Source: Kiritimatiellia bacterium
GTDB taxonomy: Bacteria; Verrucomicrobiota; Kiritimatiellia; RFP12; UBA1067
Direction of reading: 5' to 3'
DNA: 8,291 nt
Assembly (NCBI GenBank): GCA_028707675.1
Contig: JAQWAM010000037.1
Location: forward strand, 1-8,291
A program made the translations under genes and the position numbers. The notes beneath the pieces were generated by a model. It worked only from the letters and a program-made list of their open reading frames with translations. It was not told the origin of the DNA and did no database searches. This document shows positions 1 through 5,894 of this stretch, piece after piece. Within the stretch, counting starts at the first letter, position 1, and each line of letters begins with the position of its first letter.

Positions 1-264
1 GTTTGCGTCTATGAGGTGAAGGCCGTTGGCGAGGATGGGAAAGTGCGGGCGGTAAAGCGCTTCCTCTCGCCCGGATTCTATCAAGCTGCATGCCATGAAC
101 CGGAAATTCAGGTGTTCCGTTTCAATGCAATGGAGCTTCCGGAGACGGGGCGCTTTCGGCGGAGGGTGACGGCACGGAAATGCTTCGGAGCGGAGAGTGC
201 TCCGCTTGTTTCGCGCGTTTTCGAATCCAAGCCGGGCAAGGATAAAGTAAAGAAGAGGAGTTGA
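1..264 (+). CDS. C-terminal fragment of a protein ending in a fibronectin-III-like domain (5' end outside window)
   Basis: The frame is open from base 1, so the gene begins upstream; a GTG at 16 lies inside the frame and has no ribosome binding site, so it is not a convincing start. About 87 residues are visible. The segment alternates short hydrophobic strands with polar turns (VCVYEVKAV, then FRFNAMELPETGRF, then VTARKCFGAESAPLVSRVF). The last stretch has the pattern of the final strands of a fibronectin-III or similar beta sandwich, where a V-x-A-x-N/C-x-F/Y-G-x-x-S motif is usual. The tail is lysine-rich. Such domains often close secreted metallophosphoesterases or glycoside hydrolases, but no catalytic part is visible and I do not name an enzyme. 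The stop (262-264) lies 2 bases before the next possible start, which implies one transcript with the genes that follow. Confidence 0.7.
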   Translation, partial: VCVYEVKAVGEDGKVRAVKRFLSPGFYQAACHEPEIQVFRFNAMELPETGRFRRRVTARKCFGAESAPLVSRVFESKPGKDKVKKRS

Positions 265-266
265 CG

Positions 267-356
267 GTGATCAACCGTGTGATCAGGAACGCGCTATCCG
301 TTGTGCCGCTCGCAGCGCTCTACGCGGGAATTAACGCCAACGAGGGCCGTCGATGA
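267..356 (+). CDS. Possible 29-residue hydrophobic small protein or leader peptide
   Basis: A GTG start at 267 is preceded by AGAGGAG (254-260) at a 6-base spacing and follows the upstream stop by 2 bases. The frame ends in TGA at 354-356, and that stop shares ATGA with the start of the next gene. The product has two arginines near the N terminus (positions 4 and 7), a hydrophobic stretch (ALSVVPLAALYAGI, about 9-22) and then NANEGRR. It resembles a Sec signal peptide or a single short membrane anchor with nothing after it. It may be a genuine membrane micropeptide, a coupling leader for the hydrolase gene, or the remnant of an exported protein. The placement of its start and stop signals supports translation; the size makes chance possible. 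Confidence 0.4.
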   Translation: MINRVIRNALSVVPLAALYAGINANEGRR

Positions 357-1603
357 GTGTCACGCGCAGAGCATTCGTCAAGGGTTCCGCGGCGGCATCG
401 CTTTCCGTTGTCGGTGGATGTCTTAGCGTTGATGAAGGCAGCGGGGCGTATCCCGGGTGGCGGCGCGGGGAGTTAGACATCCATTTCATACACACTGGCG
501 TGGGCGAACAGACGTTTTTCATCTTTCCGGACGGCACGACGATGCTCCTCGATTGCGGAGATACGCATCACGCAAAATACATGTGCGACGTGCCGCCGCA
601 GCCGTCGGGCGACCGCTACGGCGGCGAATGGGTTAGCCGCTACATCCAGCGCTTGGTTTCCGGGCGCACGATAGACTACGTGATGGTTTCGCATTGGCAC
701 GGCGATCACACCGGCGATCTGATGTTCGGCGGCAAAAATAGTGCGGACGGACGCATCGTATGCGGCATTCCGCTCGTGGGCGAGCATTTCACGTTCCGCC
801 ATTACCTCGACCACCAGTATCCGAAAATGGGCGGGCATGCGAAAGATCCCGATCCGGACGCGCTGCGTCTCATGAAGGCGTGGATACCGTACGCGATGAA
901 GCGCGACGGCATGACGGCGGAGAAGGTCCAAGTCGGCGCGCTCAACCAGATCAAGCTCCTCAAGGACGCCGCGGCGTATCCATCATTCGAGATCCGCAAC
1001 CTCGCCGGGAACGGCGTCCTTTGGGACGGCAAGAACGGCATCGTCGACTGCGCGAGGGTACAGATCGAAAAAACCGGCAAAGATGAGATCCACGAGAACC
1101 GACTTTCCGCGGCCATCCGCATTCGCTATGGGGCTTTCGCCTACTATACGGGCGGCGACAACGAACTCACGATGATCGGCGAGAACGGCAAGGCGTTCAA
1201 CTGGGAGCAGACAATCGGCAAAGTGTGTGGTCCGGTGGATGTCGCGAAGACCAATCACCATGCGGGCGCGTTCGGGATGTCTCCGGGATTCGTTCGCGAG
1301 TTGCGGGCGAAGGTCTATCTCTCCAGCGTCTGGCAGCCGAAGATGGTCGACCACAAGTCGCTTTCCGCGATGTGCTCGCGCGAACTCTACTCCGGTGATC
1401 GTCTCGTTTGCTTCGGATATATTGCCGACAAGGTGAAAGAGGTCGCCGCGGCATACGACCGGGATCTCGCGCCAGGGGGGCACGCTGTCGTCAAGGTCGC
1501 GCCCGGTGGCGGAACCTTCAAGGTTTATACCCTCAACGCCGCGGATGAATCCATGGCTGTTCTGGCATGCTTTCGATTCGAATCGGGAGGGCCGAAAACA
1601 TGA
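353..1603 (+). CDS. Tat-exported, probably lipid-anchored metallo-beta-lactamase-fold hydrolase (ComEC-like subgroup)
   Basis: The 416-residue protein starts with a textbook Tat motif, TRRAFVK (residues 4-10), and a hydrophobic stretch ending in VGGC (20-23), a plausible lipobox with Cys23 as the lipidation site. It should therefore fold in the cytoplasm and act outside the inner membrane. The metallo-beta-lactamase signature is complete: LLDCGD (65-70), SHWHGDH (113-119) giving His114, His116, Asp118 and His119, TGGD (266-269) giving the bridging Asp269, and KTNHH (299-303) giving a late His pair. The KxxHH ending resembles the hydrolase domain of ComEC/Rec2 relatives, so a phosphoester or nucleic-acid-type substrate is possible but unproven. 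A roughly 90-residue insert (about 125-215), rich in aromatic and charged residues, separates the metal motifs. The start is fixed by GAGGG (342-346). It overlaps the small upstream frame by 4 bases, and the next start overlaps its own stop. Confidence 0.85.
   Translation: MSVTRRAFVKGSAAASLSVVGGCLSVDEGSGAYPGWRRGELDIHFIHTGVGEQTFFIFPDGTTMLLDCGDTHHAKYMCDVPPQPSGDRYGGEWVSRYIQRLVSGRTIDYVMVSHWHGDHTGDLMFGGKNSADGRIVCGIPLVGEHFTFRHYLDHQYPKMGGHAKDPDPDALRLMKAWIPYAMKRDGMTAEKVQVGALNQIKLLKDAAAYPSFEIRNLAGNGVLWDGKNGIVDCARVQIEKTGKDEIHENRLSAAIRIRYGAFAYYTGGDNELTMIGENGKAFNWEQTIGKVCGPVDVAKTNHHAGAFGMSPGFVRELRAKVYLSSVWQPKMVDHKSLSAMCSRELYSGDRLVCFGYIADKVKEVAAAYDRDLAPGGHAVVKVAPGGGTFKVYTLNAADESMAVLACFRFESGGPKT
1585..1590 (+). 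promoter_or_regulatory. Strong Shine-Dalgarno for the truncated frame at 1600
   Basis: GGGAGG lies inside the end of the hydrolase gene, 9 bases before the ATG at 1600. Together with the ATGA overlap it shows that a real gene start once existed, or still exists, here. Confidence 0.55.
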
Positions 1604-1701
1604 AAACTGTGGTGTTCGTCATGATTGGGGCCGCCGCGGCGTCGCTTCATTTGAGGCAGCGCGCCACTCACAAAGCCCTTGTAGTGCGCCATATGGTTTA
1701 G
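1600..1701 (+). pseudogene. Start of an exported protein whose frame breaks off (33 codons; remnant or micropeptide)
   Basis: An ATG at 1600 overlaps the hydrolase stop as ATGA and has a strong Shine-Dalgarno at 1585-1590. The first 15 residues, MKTVVFVMIGAAAAS, are a good Sec signal-peptide beginning (one lysine, hydrophobic core, small residues). The frame then changes character to a basic, non-hydrophobic stretch (LHLRQRATHKALVVRHMV) and stops at 1699-1701 with no mature domain. The last codons fall within the hairpin at 1661-1689. The simplest reading is an operon gene that lost its body by deletion or insertion somewhere after about 1640. A neighbouring frame stays open from 1641 to 1748, but it shows no recognisable domain, so a single frameshift does not rescue a clear gene. 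A functional micropeptide cannot be excluded. Confidence 0.5.
1661..1689. repeat. Bulged inverted repeat / hairpin at the end of the first operon
   Basis: The arms CACT-C-ACAA (1665-1673) and TTGTAGTG (1679-1686) pair over 8 bp with one bulged C around the loop AGCCC. Three more pairs (GCG 1661-1663 with CGC 1687-1689) can form if C1664 is bulged. No T-tract follows, so it is not a standard intrinsic terminator. It may be an RNA-stabilising 3' structure, an intergenic repeat element, or the scar of a mobile element. Confidence 0.45.
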
Positions 1702-1841
1702 TAATATTGTTATGTTTATCCCGTGTTTTCACTTCTTTCTGGTTTTGAAGCGTCGGCAAGGATATTCGGATGCGTCTTTATCAATCGACTTTTGGCCGCA
1801 GATTTTCCTGAATGCCGCAAACAATGAGAAAGGGAACGGAA
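1702..1841. other. AT-richer intergenic region upstream of the deacetylase-like gene
   Basis: About 140 bases, clearly richer in A and T than the flanking genes, separate the two transcription blocks. It presumably holds the promoter for the next two genes. I could not find a -35/-10 pair with acceptable spacing. A weak CTTC/GAAG inverted repeat lies around 1732-1750. The only firm element is the AGGGA ribosome binding site at its end. Confidence 0.35.
1831..1835 (+). promoter_or_regulatory. Ribosome binding site that fixes the start at 1842
   Basis: AGGGA sits 6 bases before the ATG at 1842. It favours that start over an in-frame ATG at 1812, which would place ten extra residues in front of the Tat motif. 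Confidence 0.6.
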
Positions 1842-2975
1842 ATGAACAGACGTGATTTTCTTCAGTACGGAACCGGGACGCTTGCGCTCGCGGTGGCGGC
1901 GAAAGCGGCGGCGGCGGCGAAGAACATACGCGCCGAATCCGACGAGATCCAGCGCGTGAAGATGGCTGCGCTGAATAACCTGCAGGAGCTCGGACCGACG
2001 ATCTCCGACTGCACGCTTATGCGCAAGAAGGCGATTCCCGGGAAGCGCGCGGCATTCTACATAGACGATGTCATCTGGGTCTTCCGCGACCTCGCGGCGA
2101 TGAAGCCCAAGTCGTGCTGGGACCACCGCTTCCTAAGGCATCTCAAAGAGTGCCACGAGAAGTACGGGCTCAAGCTCCAGCTCAACCTCTTCTACCGCGA
2201 CGACTTCTACTATGGCGTGAGGGCCGCGCAGTTCACGCTGAAGGACATGCCCGACACTTGGAAGAACGAGTTTCAAGCGGCGAAGAGCTGGCTAAAGTTC
2301 GGTTTCCACTCGATCCAAGAGTTCCCCGACTATCCGTGGATCAACGCGAGCTATGACGACGTCGCCACGGCTTGGAAGCTTATTACCGACGAGGTCGAGC
2401 GTTTCGCCGGGCCCGGTATGTTCGCGTTCGCCGTTACCCCGCATTGGGGGCCGATGAGCAAAGAAGGGTGCGTCGCGCTCAAGGACTGCGGCGCGAAGGC
2501 CGTCTGGGTTTCGCGCGGACGCCGCTGGGCCTACGACGGCAACCGTTCAATCCTCCCCTACGGACACGCCATGCGCATCGAAAACTTCCGCAAACCCGAG
2601 ACCGCAGTGTACTGGCGCGGCGGCGGCGGGGATGATATCAGCGTATCTGCTTGCGGCTATAACCACCTCGATGCCCAGCAGGTGGAGAAGACCAAAGGCA
2701 CCTACAACTGGATCCATGACAACGTGACCGGAGCCAACTTCAAGGCGCTGACGTCCGGCGGCCCCTGCCTCAACCTCTGGAAGATCGAAGACATCCCCGC
2801 GGTTTTCGAGAAGACGTCGGACAAGGAGTTCAACATCTACGCGACGCACGAGCAGTATTTCTACAAAGACTATTTCGCCTATCAGCCGGATTACTGCGAG
2901 AAGACCTTTGTCGCGGCGAAGTGGATTCATGACCAAGGTTATGAATACGCCTTTATCGAAGATTCGATCGATTAA
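1842..2975 (+). CDS. Tat-exported polysaccharide-deacetylase-like protein
   Basis: From the ATG at 1842 the product is 377 residues. NRRDFL (2-7), followed by an alanine-rich hydrophobic run to about residue 27, is a Tat signal, so the protein is exported folded. The body looks like the glycoside hydrolase/deacetylase (NodB-type) barrel. An early Asp pair lies in AFYIDDV (71-77), a strand KLQLNLFY (111-118) follows, then GFHS (154-157, His156), TPHW (199-202, His201) and THEQYFYKDY (335-344, His336-Glu337) near the end. Asp75/Asp76 with His156 and His201 could form a metal or catalytic site. The classical HxxxH motif of carbohydrate esterase family 4 is absent, so deacetylase activity is not assured; it could be a divergent hydrolase of the same fold. 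The gene ends 25 bases before the aminotransferase gene and is probably cotranscribed with it. The fold assignment comes from remembered motif patterns, not a search. Confidence 0.6.
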   Translation: MNRRDFLQYGTGTLALAVAAKAAAAAKNIRAESDEIQRVKMAALNNLQELGPTISDCTLMRKKAIPGKRAAFYIDDVIWVFRDLAAMKPKSCWDHRFLRHLKECHEKYGLKLQLNLFYRDDFYYGVRAAQFTLKDMPDTWKNEFQAAKSWLKFGFHSIQEFPDYPWINASYDDVATAWKLITDEVERFAGPGMFAFAVTPHWGPMSKEGCVALKDCGAKAVWVSRGRRWAYDGNRSILPYGHAMRIENFRKPETAVYWRGGGGDDISVSACGYNHLDAQQVEKTKGTYNWIHDNVTGANFKALTSGGPCLNLWKIEDIPAVFEKTSDKEFNIYATHEQYFYKDYFAYQPDYCEKTFVAAKWIHDQGYEYAFIEDSID

Positions 2976-2986
2976 GCATTTTAAAG

Positions 2987-2992
2987 AAAGGA
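2987..2992 (+). promoter_or_regulatory. Ribosome binding site that fixes the start at 3001
   Basis: AAAGGA lies 8 bases before the ATG at 3001. The frame is open back to a possible start at 2908 inside the preceding gene, but that extension is not family-like and would overlap the upstream gene by 68 bases. Confidence 0.6.
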
Positions 2993-3000
2993 AACGCAAA

Positions 3001-4323
3001 ATGAGCAAGGAAGCGAGTGATTTCAGGTACAATACCGGTGAAACAAAGGTGCCTTGGGCGGCGGTCGGAGAGAACTATAACGCCGAGGACACGTACGCGT
3101 TCGTCAAGTTTTTGATGGGGGGCAAGGGCAAGGCGTATAATGCGGCGCTCAAGGATGTTAAGGCGGCGATCGCAAAGCTCGCGAAAGTGTCTGTCGCGCC
3201 GGGCAAACTTTCGATGGGCGACAAGGTGAACGAAGTCGAGCGCATGATCGACAAGTACCTAGGCGTCGAGGAGGGAAGTTCGCTATTCGTCTCAAACTGC
3301 ACAGCCGCGCTGGAACTGGGCTACCGTTACGCGGGGATCGGCCCGGGGGATGAGGTGATCGTTCCCGCGAACACCTTCATCGCTACGGTCGTGTATCCGC
3401 TTTCGGTCGGAGCGAAGCTCGTCTTCGCGGACGTGGAACGAAAGACCGTCAACATGGATCCGAAGGATGTCGCGCGTAAGATTACGAAAAAAACCAAGAT
3501 GATCGTCCCGGTTCACATCGGCGGATACCCATGCAATATGGACGCGATCATGAAGCTTGCGAAGAAGCACGACCTTGTTGTTATGGAGGATGCGGCGCAT
3601 GCCTTCGGCGGTGAATACAAGGGACGCAAGCTCGGCACGATCGGTCACTTCGGCTGCTTCAGTTTCCATGAGGTGAAGAATTGCACGTCGCTCGGCGAAG
3701 GCGGTGTCTTCATCTCCAATGTTAAGGCATACCGCGGTGAAGCCCGCCGCGCGCGCTTCCTCGGCGTCGATTTTACCTCGAAGATCCACAATTGGCTGTA
3801 CAACATCTCGCTCATCCAAGGCAAGGGCAATTTCAAGTATCAGGCTTCGAACAATGCGTCCGTCACCGAGATTCAGGCGATCGGACTCATGCAGCAGATC
3901 AAGCGTTATTCCAAGATCCTAGCGGAACGCAAGCGCGAGGCGACGTACATGACGAAGCGTCTCTCTGGCATTCCCGGCATCATCCCGCAGGATCTCGGCA
4001 ACGAGAAGGTCAAACTGACCTTCCACCTCTACCAGCTCCAGATCGATCCTAAGATCGTGAAGGGCGACGTGCAACTTCTCAAGAAGAAGCTCGAGGAGAA
4101 GGGTGTCACCAACATCCCGCACTTCGGCCCGATCTACCGCTTCTCTGCCGCGATCGGCAAAGGCTTTGACGAGAAGAAGATTGCCGCGACCTGTCCGATG
4201 ACCGAATACGTCTTCGACAAGTGCTACACGCATCTCCCGATCTACGGTCTCACTAAAGCCCAGCTCACTTACATGGCCGATGCGATCATAGCCTCTGTCG
4301 CGGAGATGAAAGCCGGCGCGTGA
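3001..4323 (+). CDS. DegT/DnrJ/EryC1/StrS-family PLP-dependent aminotransferase
   Basis: The 440-residue protein is a fold-type I, PLP-dependent aminotransferase of the family that usually aminates keto-sugars attached to nucleotides, or cyclitols. Visible landmarks are SNCTAAL (98-104) for cofactor phosphate contact, PGDEVIVPANTFIAT (115-129), VFADVE (141-146), the cofactor-ring aspartate in MEDAAHAFG (195-203, Asp197), and the Schiff-base lysine in FSFHEVKNCTSLGEGG (220-235, Lys226). The C-terminal small domain ends with THLPIYGLT (410-418), typical of the family. It is somewhat longer than the usual 370-400 residues. The excess is a lysine/alanine-rich helical segment (about 43-68) between the N-terminal arm and the GDKVNEVE helix. 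There is no signal sequence, so it is cytoplasmic. Its partner is the exported deacetylase-like gene just upstream. The family is certain from motifs; the substrate is unknown, and some members are non-catalytic or act on other molecules. Confidence 0.9.
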   Translation: MSKEASDFRYNTGETKVPWAAVGENYNAEDTYAFVKFLMGGKGKAYNAALKDVKAAIAKLAKVSVAPGKLSMGDKVNEVERMIDKYLGVEEGSSLFVSNCTAALELGYRYAGIGPGDEVIVPANTFIATVVYPLSVGAKLVFADVERKTVNMDPKDVARKITKKTKMIVPVHIGGYPCNMDAIMKLAKKHDLVVMEDAAHAFGGEYKGRKLGTIGHFGCFSFHEVKNCTSLGEGGVFISNVKAYRGEARRARFLGVDFTSKIHNWLYNISLIQGKGNFKYQASNNASVTEIQAIGLMQQIKRYSKILAERKREATYMTKRLSGIPGIIPQDLGNEKVKLTFHLYQLQIDPKIVKGDVQLLKKKLEEKGVTNIPHFGPIYRFSAAIGKGFDEKKIAATCPMTEYVFDKCYTHLPIYGLTKAQLTYMADAIIASVAEMKAGA

Positions 4324-4441
4324 TAAGTGTTTTATGGGCGCTCCTCAAGTTTCGCCAAAAAAATGCTGTTGAAAATTGTCCGCTTACGTTTCGGTTGCCA
4401 TGTGAAAAACCTGTCAAAAAAAGCCGATGCGATAGGAGTGG
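4324..4441. other. Intergenic region before the AraC-family regulator
   Basis: These 118 bases hold two seven-A runs (4359-4365 and about 4418-4424) and lower GC than the genes. A TTGAAA hexamer occurs near 4369, but no matching -10 is found at normal spacing. No terminator is evident after the aminotransferase gene. It presumably contains the regulator's promoter, and a GGAG at 4435-4438 serves as ribosome binding site. Confidence 0.3.
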
Positions 4442-5398
4442 ATGGGCGTCAAAAACACCAAAAAACTGCTGGTAGTCTGGCAGGTGGCAACTTGGCTGCG
4501 CGACCATTTGGACAAGCCGATGCCTGTGGCGCAGCTTGCCGAGAGGGCCGCGATGCCCGAGCGGACTTTTCACCGTGTCTTCAGCGAGATCATGCGCGAG
4601 ACGCCGGCCGACCATGTTTTGCGTCTGCGTCTGGAACGGTCTGCGCTCTGGCTGGCTTACAGCGGGTTTCCGGTCATTGACGCGGCGCTGGCCGGCGGCT
4701 ATGACTCACGCGAGGCTTTCACGCGGATGTTCCACGCCCGTTTCGGCTGCTCTCCCGGCGCGTTCCGCCAGAGGTTGCGGCAGATGCGTGAGGATGTGCC
4801 CCCAAAGCCGCCGGCCGAAGTCGGGGCCCCCTATGAAATAACTCTGCCGCCCATGTTGATCGCCGCCTGGCCGCATCTCGGGCCTTCGTCGCAGGGGGTG
4901 GCTGTATGGCTGCGGTTGGGCCGGTGGGCGCGCGAGCGCGGACTGCTGACACCGCACACCTTGCCCGTCTCTGTGCTGTACGATGATGAGGCCATCACGC
5001 CGTCCGACCGTCTGCGCATGGATGCCGCGGTCGTGCTTGATCCCGGTTGCCGTCTGCCAGAGAAAGATGCGCCGCCGTTCGCCATTACACTGCCCGGGGG
5101 CCGTCACGCGATCCTGCCCTACGAGGGCACGATATACCGCCTCGGGGCAAGTTGGGACTGGTTCACTTTCCGCTGGTTTCCGGCCAGCGGCCTGGCCTTG
5201 CGCGACATGCGCATGCTGATGCTGCATGACCCGCATGATGTGCCAACCTGCGCATGCGACTATTTTCCCGTAATTTTAGGGAAGCCTCTGCGCTGTCGGC
5301 TCTGCATCCCCATTGACCGCGTTCCCGCGCCGGGGTTACCGCCTTTCTTCCATAATGACAGCCGCCAACGCCCTTGCAAAGAGTTGAAAAAAATATAG
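4442..5398 (+). CDS. AraC-family transcriptional regulator with C-terminal GyrI-like ligand-binding domain
   Basis: The 318-residue protein has the DNA-binding domain first, the reverse of classic AraC. Residues about 8-112 carry the double helix-turn-helix: VAQLAERAAMPERTFHRVF (29-47) and the second unit around ALAGGYDSREAFTRMFHARF (82-101), ending in the family hallmark CSPGAFRQ (103-110). A linker (115-128) leads to a GyrI/SbmC-like effector domain (about 130-291), seen in AVVLDPG (196-202), the G-G-R-H-A-x-L-P-Y-E-G stretch (219-229) and WDWFTFRWFPAS (238-249). The order matches Rob-type regulators, which bind small hydrophobic or cationic ligands. Odd features are a cysteine cluster, C270-x-C272 and C285-x2-C288, and a 27-residue polar tail. 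The start is bounded by an in-frame stop at 4433-4435; the GGAG lies only 3 bases before the ATG. A terminator follows, so the gene is probably transcribed alone. Candidate targets are itself and the two downstream genes. Confidence 0.88.
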   Translation: MGVKNTKKLLVVWQVATWLRDHLDKPMPVAQLAERAAMPERTFHRVFSEIMRETPADHVLRLRLERSALWLAYSGFPVIDAALAGGYDSREAFTRMFHARFGCSPGAFRQRLRQMREDVPPKPPAEVGAPYEITLPPMLIAAWPHLGPSSQGVAVWLRLGRWARERGLLTPHTLPVSVLYDDEAITPSDRLRMDAAVVLDPGCRLPEKDAPPFAITLPGGRHAILPYEGTIYRLGASWDWFTFRWFPASGLALRDMRMLMLHDPHDVPTCACDYFPVILGKPLRCRLCIPIDRVPAPGLPPFFHNDSRQRPCKELKKI

Positions 5399-5406
5399 CG
5401 CGAATG

Positions 5407-5438
5407 GCAGAATCGGTCACATATGTTCTGCTTTTTTT
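5407..5438 (+). terminator. Intrinsic terminator after the AraC-family gene
   Basis: GCAGAA (5407-5412) pairs perfectly with TTCTGC (5426-5431) across a 13-base loop, followed at once by seven T residues (5432-5438). The stem is short and the loop long, so efficiency may be moderate. Position (9 bases after the stop) and the T-tract fit Rho-independent termination. Confidence 0.6.
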
Positions 5439-5556
5439 AGCGATACTATAAACAGTTACATGCAGGACTCCGATAATTCTCGGTTAAACGGGAGCTTCTT
5501 TTGGCTGCTTGCTCATGCAAGTGGCACGGTTTCAAATTAACGGCAGGAGGTTCATA
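5439..5556 (+). promoter_or_regulatory. Promoter and leader region of the small membrane protein and secreted protein genes
   Basis: A TATAAA hexamer (5447-5452) matches a -10 box in 5 of 6 positions, but no recognisable -35 lies 15-18 bases upstream, as expected if an activator such as the adjacent AraC-type protein is required. The leader then contains two small hairpins, CCGA/TCGG (about 5470-5483) and CTTGC/GCAAG (about 5508-5521). It ends in a perfect AGGAGG (5545-5550), 6 bases before the ATG at 5557, which decides that start over an in-frame TTG at 5509. Confidence 0.35.
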
Positions 5557-5856
5557 ATGGACATCGGTATTGTCATAGCTGTATCTGCGGGTTGTCTGAT
5601 CGGTCTTGGCGGCGGCGTCATCGGCACCTGGGCCAGTATCCGCAACACATCGAGCCCGCGCGAGCGGGCTTTTGTTATCAGGGCCTCATGGATCATGTGG
5701 GCGGCGGGCGGCGTGTTCCTGTCATTGATGCTCTCGCTGCCGACGCCCTGGCGCTTTCTGCTCTGGATCCCCTACGGCATCCTGTTGCCTCTGGGTATCT
5801 TTTTCTGGAACCGCACACAGCGGCGCATCCGGGAAGAGGAGTGTGGTGAAAAGTAA
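5557..5856 (+). CDS. Small three-helix inner-membrane protein of unknown function
   Basis: The 99-residue product has three probable membrane helices at about 3-26, 42-61 and 65-84. A polar loop, RNTSSPRERAF (29-39), lies between the first two, and a basic-acidic tail, RTQRRIREEECGEK (86-99), follows the third. The first helix is glycine-rich (IGLGGGVIGTW, 15-25). There is no signal peptide and no catalytic motif. The combination of the SPRERAF loop with WIPYGILLPLGIFFW (70-84) resembles small unnamed membrane proteins I associate with several phyla, but I cannot give a function. It is followed 38 bases later by the secreted protein gene, so the two are likely cotranscribed; a role linked to the envelope is only inference. 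Its stop codon lies within the first copy of a 21-bp tandem repeat. Confidence 0.75.
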   Translation: MDIGIVIAVSAGCLIGLGGGVIGTWASIRNTSSPRERAFVIRASWIMWAAGGVFLSLMLSLPTPWRFLLWIPYGILLPLGIFFWNRTQRRIREEECGEK

Positions 5857-5884
5857 TATTAGGGTGGTGAAAAGTAATATTAAG
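5843..5884 (+). repeat. Two-copy 21-bp tandem repeat over a stop codon
   Basis: Copy 1 (5843-5863) and copy 2 (5864-5884) both begin GTGGTGAAAAGTAATATTA and differ at one of 21 positions. Copy 1 supplies the last codons and TAA stop of the small membrane protein. Copy 2 is wholly intergenic and runs into the AAGGAG ribosome binding site (5882-5887) of the secreted protein. The near identity points to a recent duplication. Confidence 0.9.
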
Positions 5885-5894
5885 GAGAAAACTA

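Noticed and set aside
473..1483. Several minus-strand frames of 85-166 codons
   Set aside because: They oppose the metallo-beta-lactamase-fold gene, whose catalytic motifs fix the real strand and frame.
1661..1689. An intrinsic terminator after the first operon
   Set aside because: The hairpin is followed by CATATGG and not by a T-tract, so only a structure is claimed.
1812..1841. An upstream ATG as the start of the deacetylase-like gene
   Set aside because: It has no good ribosome binding site and would put extra residues before the Tat motif, whereas the ATG at 1842 has AGGGA at proper spacing.
2908..3000. A 31-codon N-terminal extension of the aminotransferase
   Set aside because: It overlaps the previous gene by 68 bases, and the ATG at 3001 has a proper ribosome binding site and a family-like N terminus.
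4359..4424. A standard promoter for the AraC-type gene using TTGAAA near 4369
   Set aside because: No -10-like hexamer occurs 16-18 bases downstream of it.
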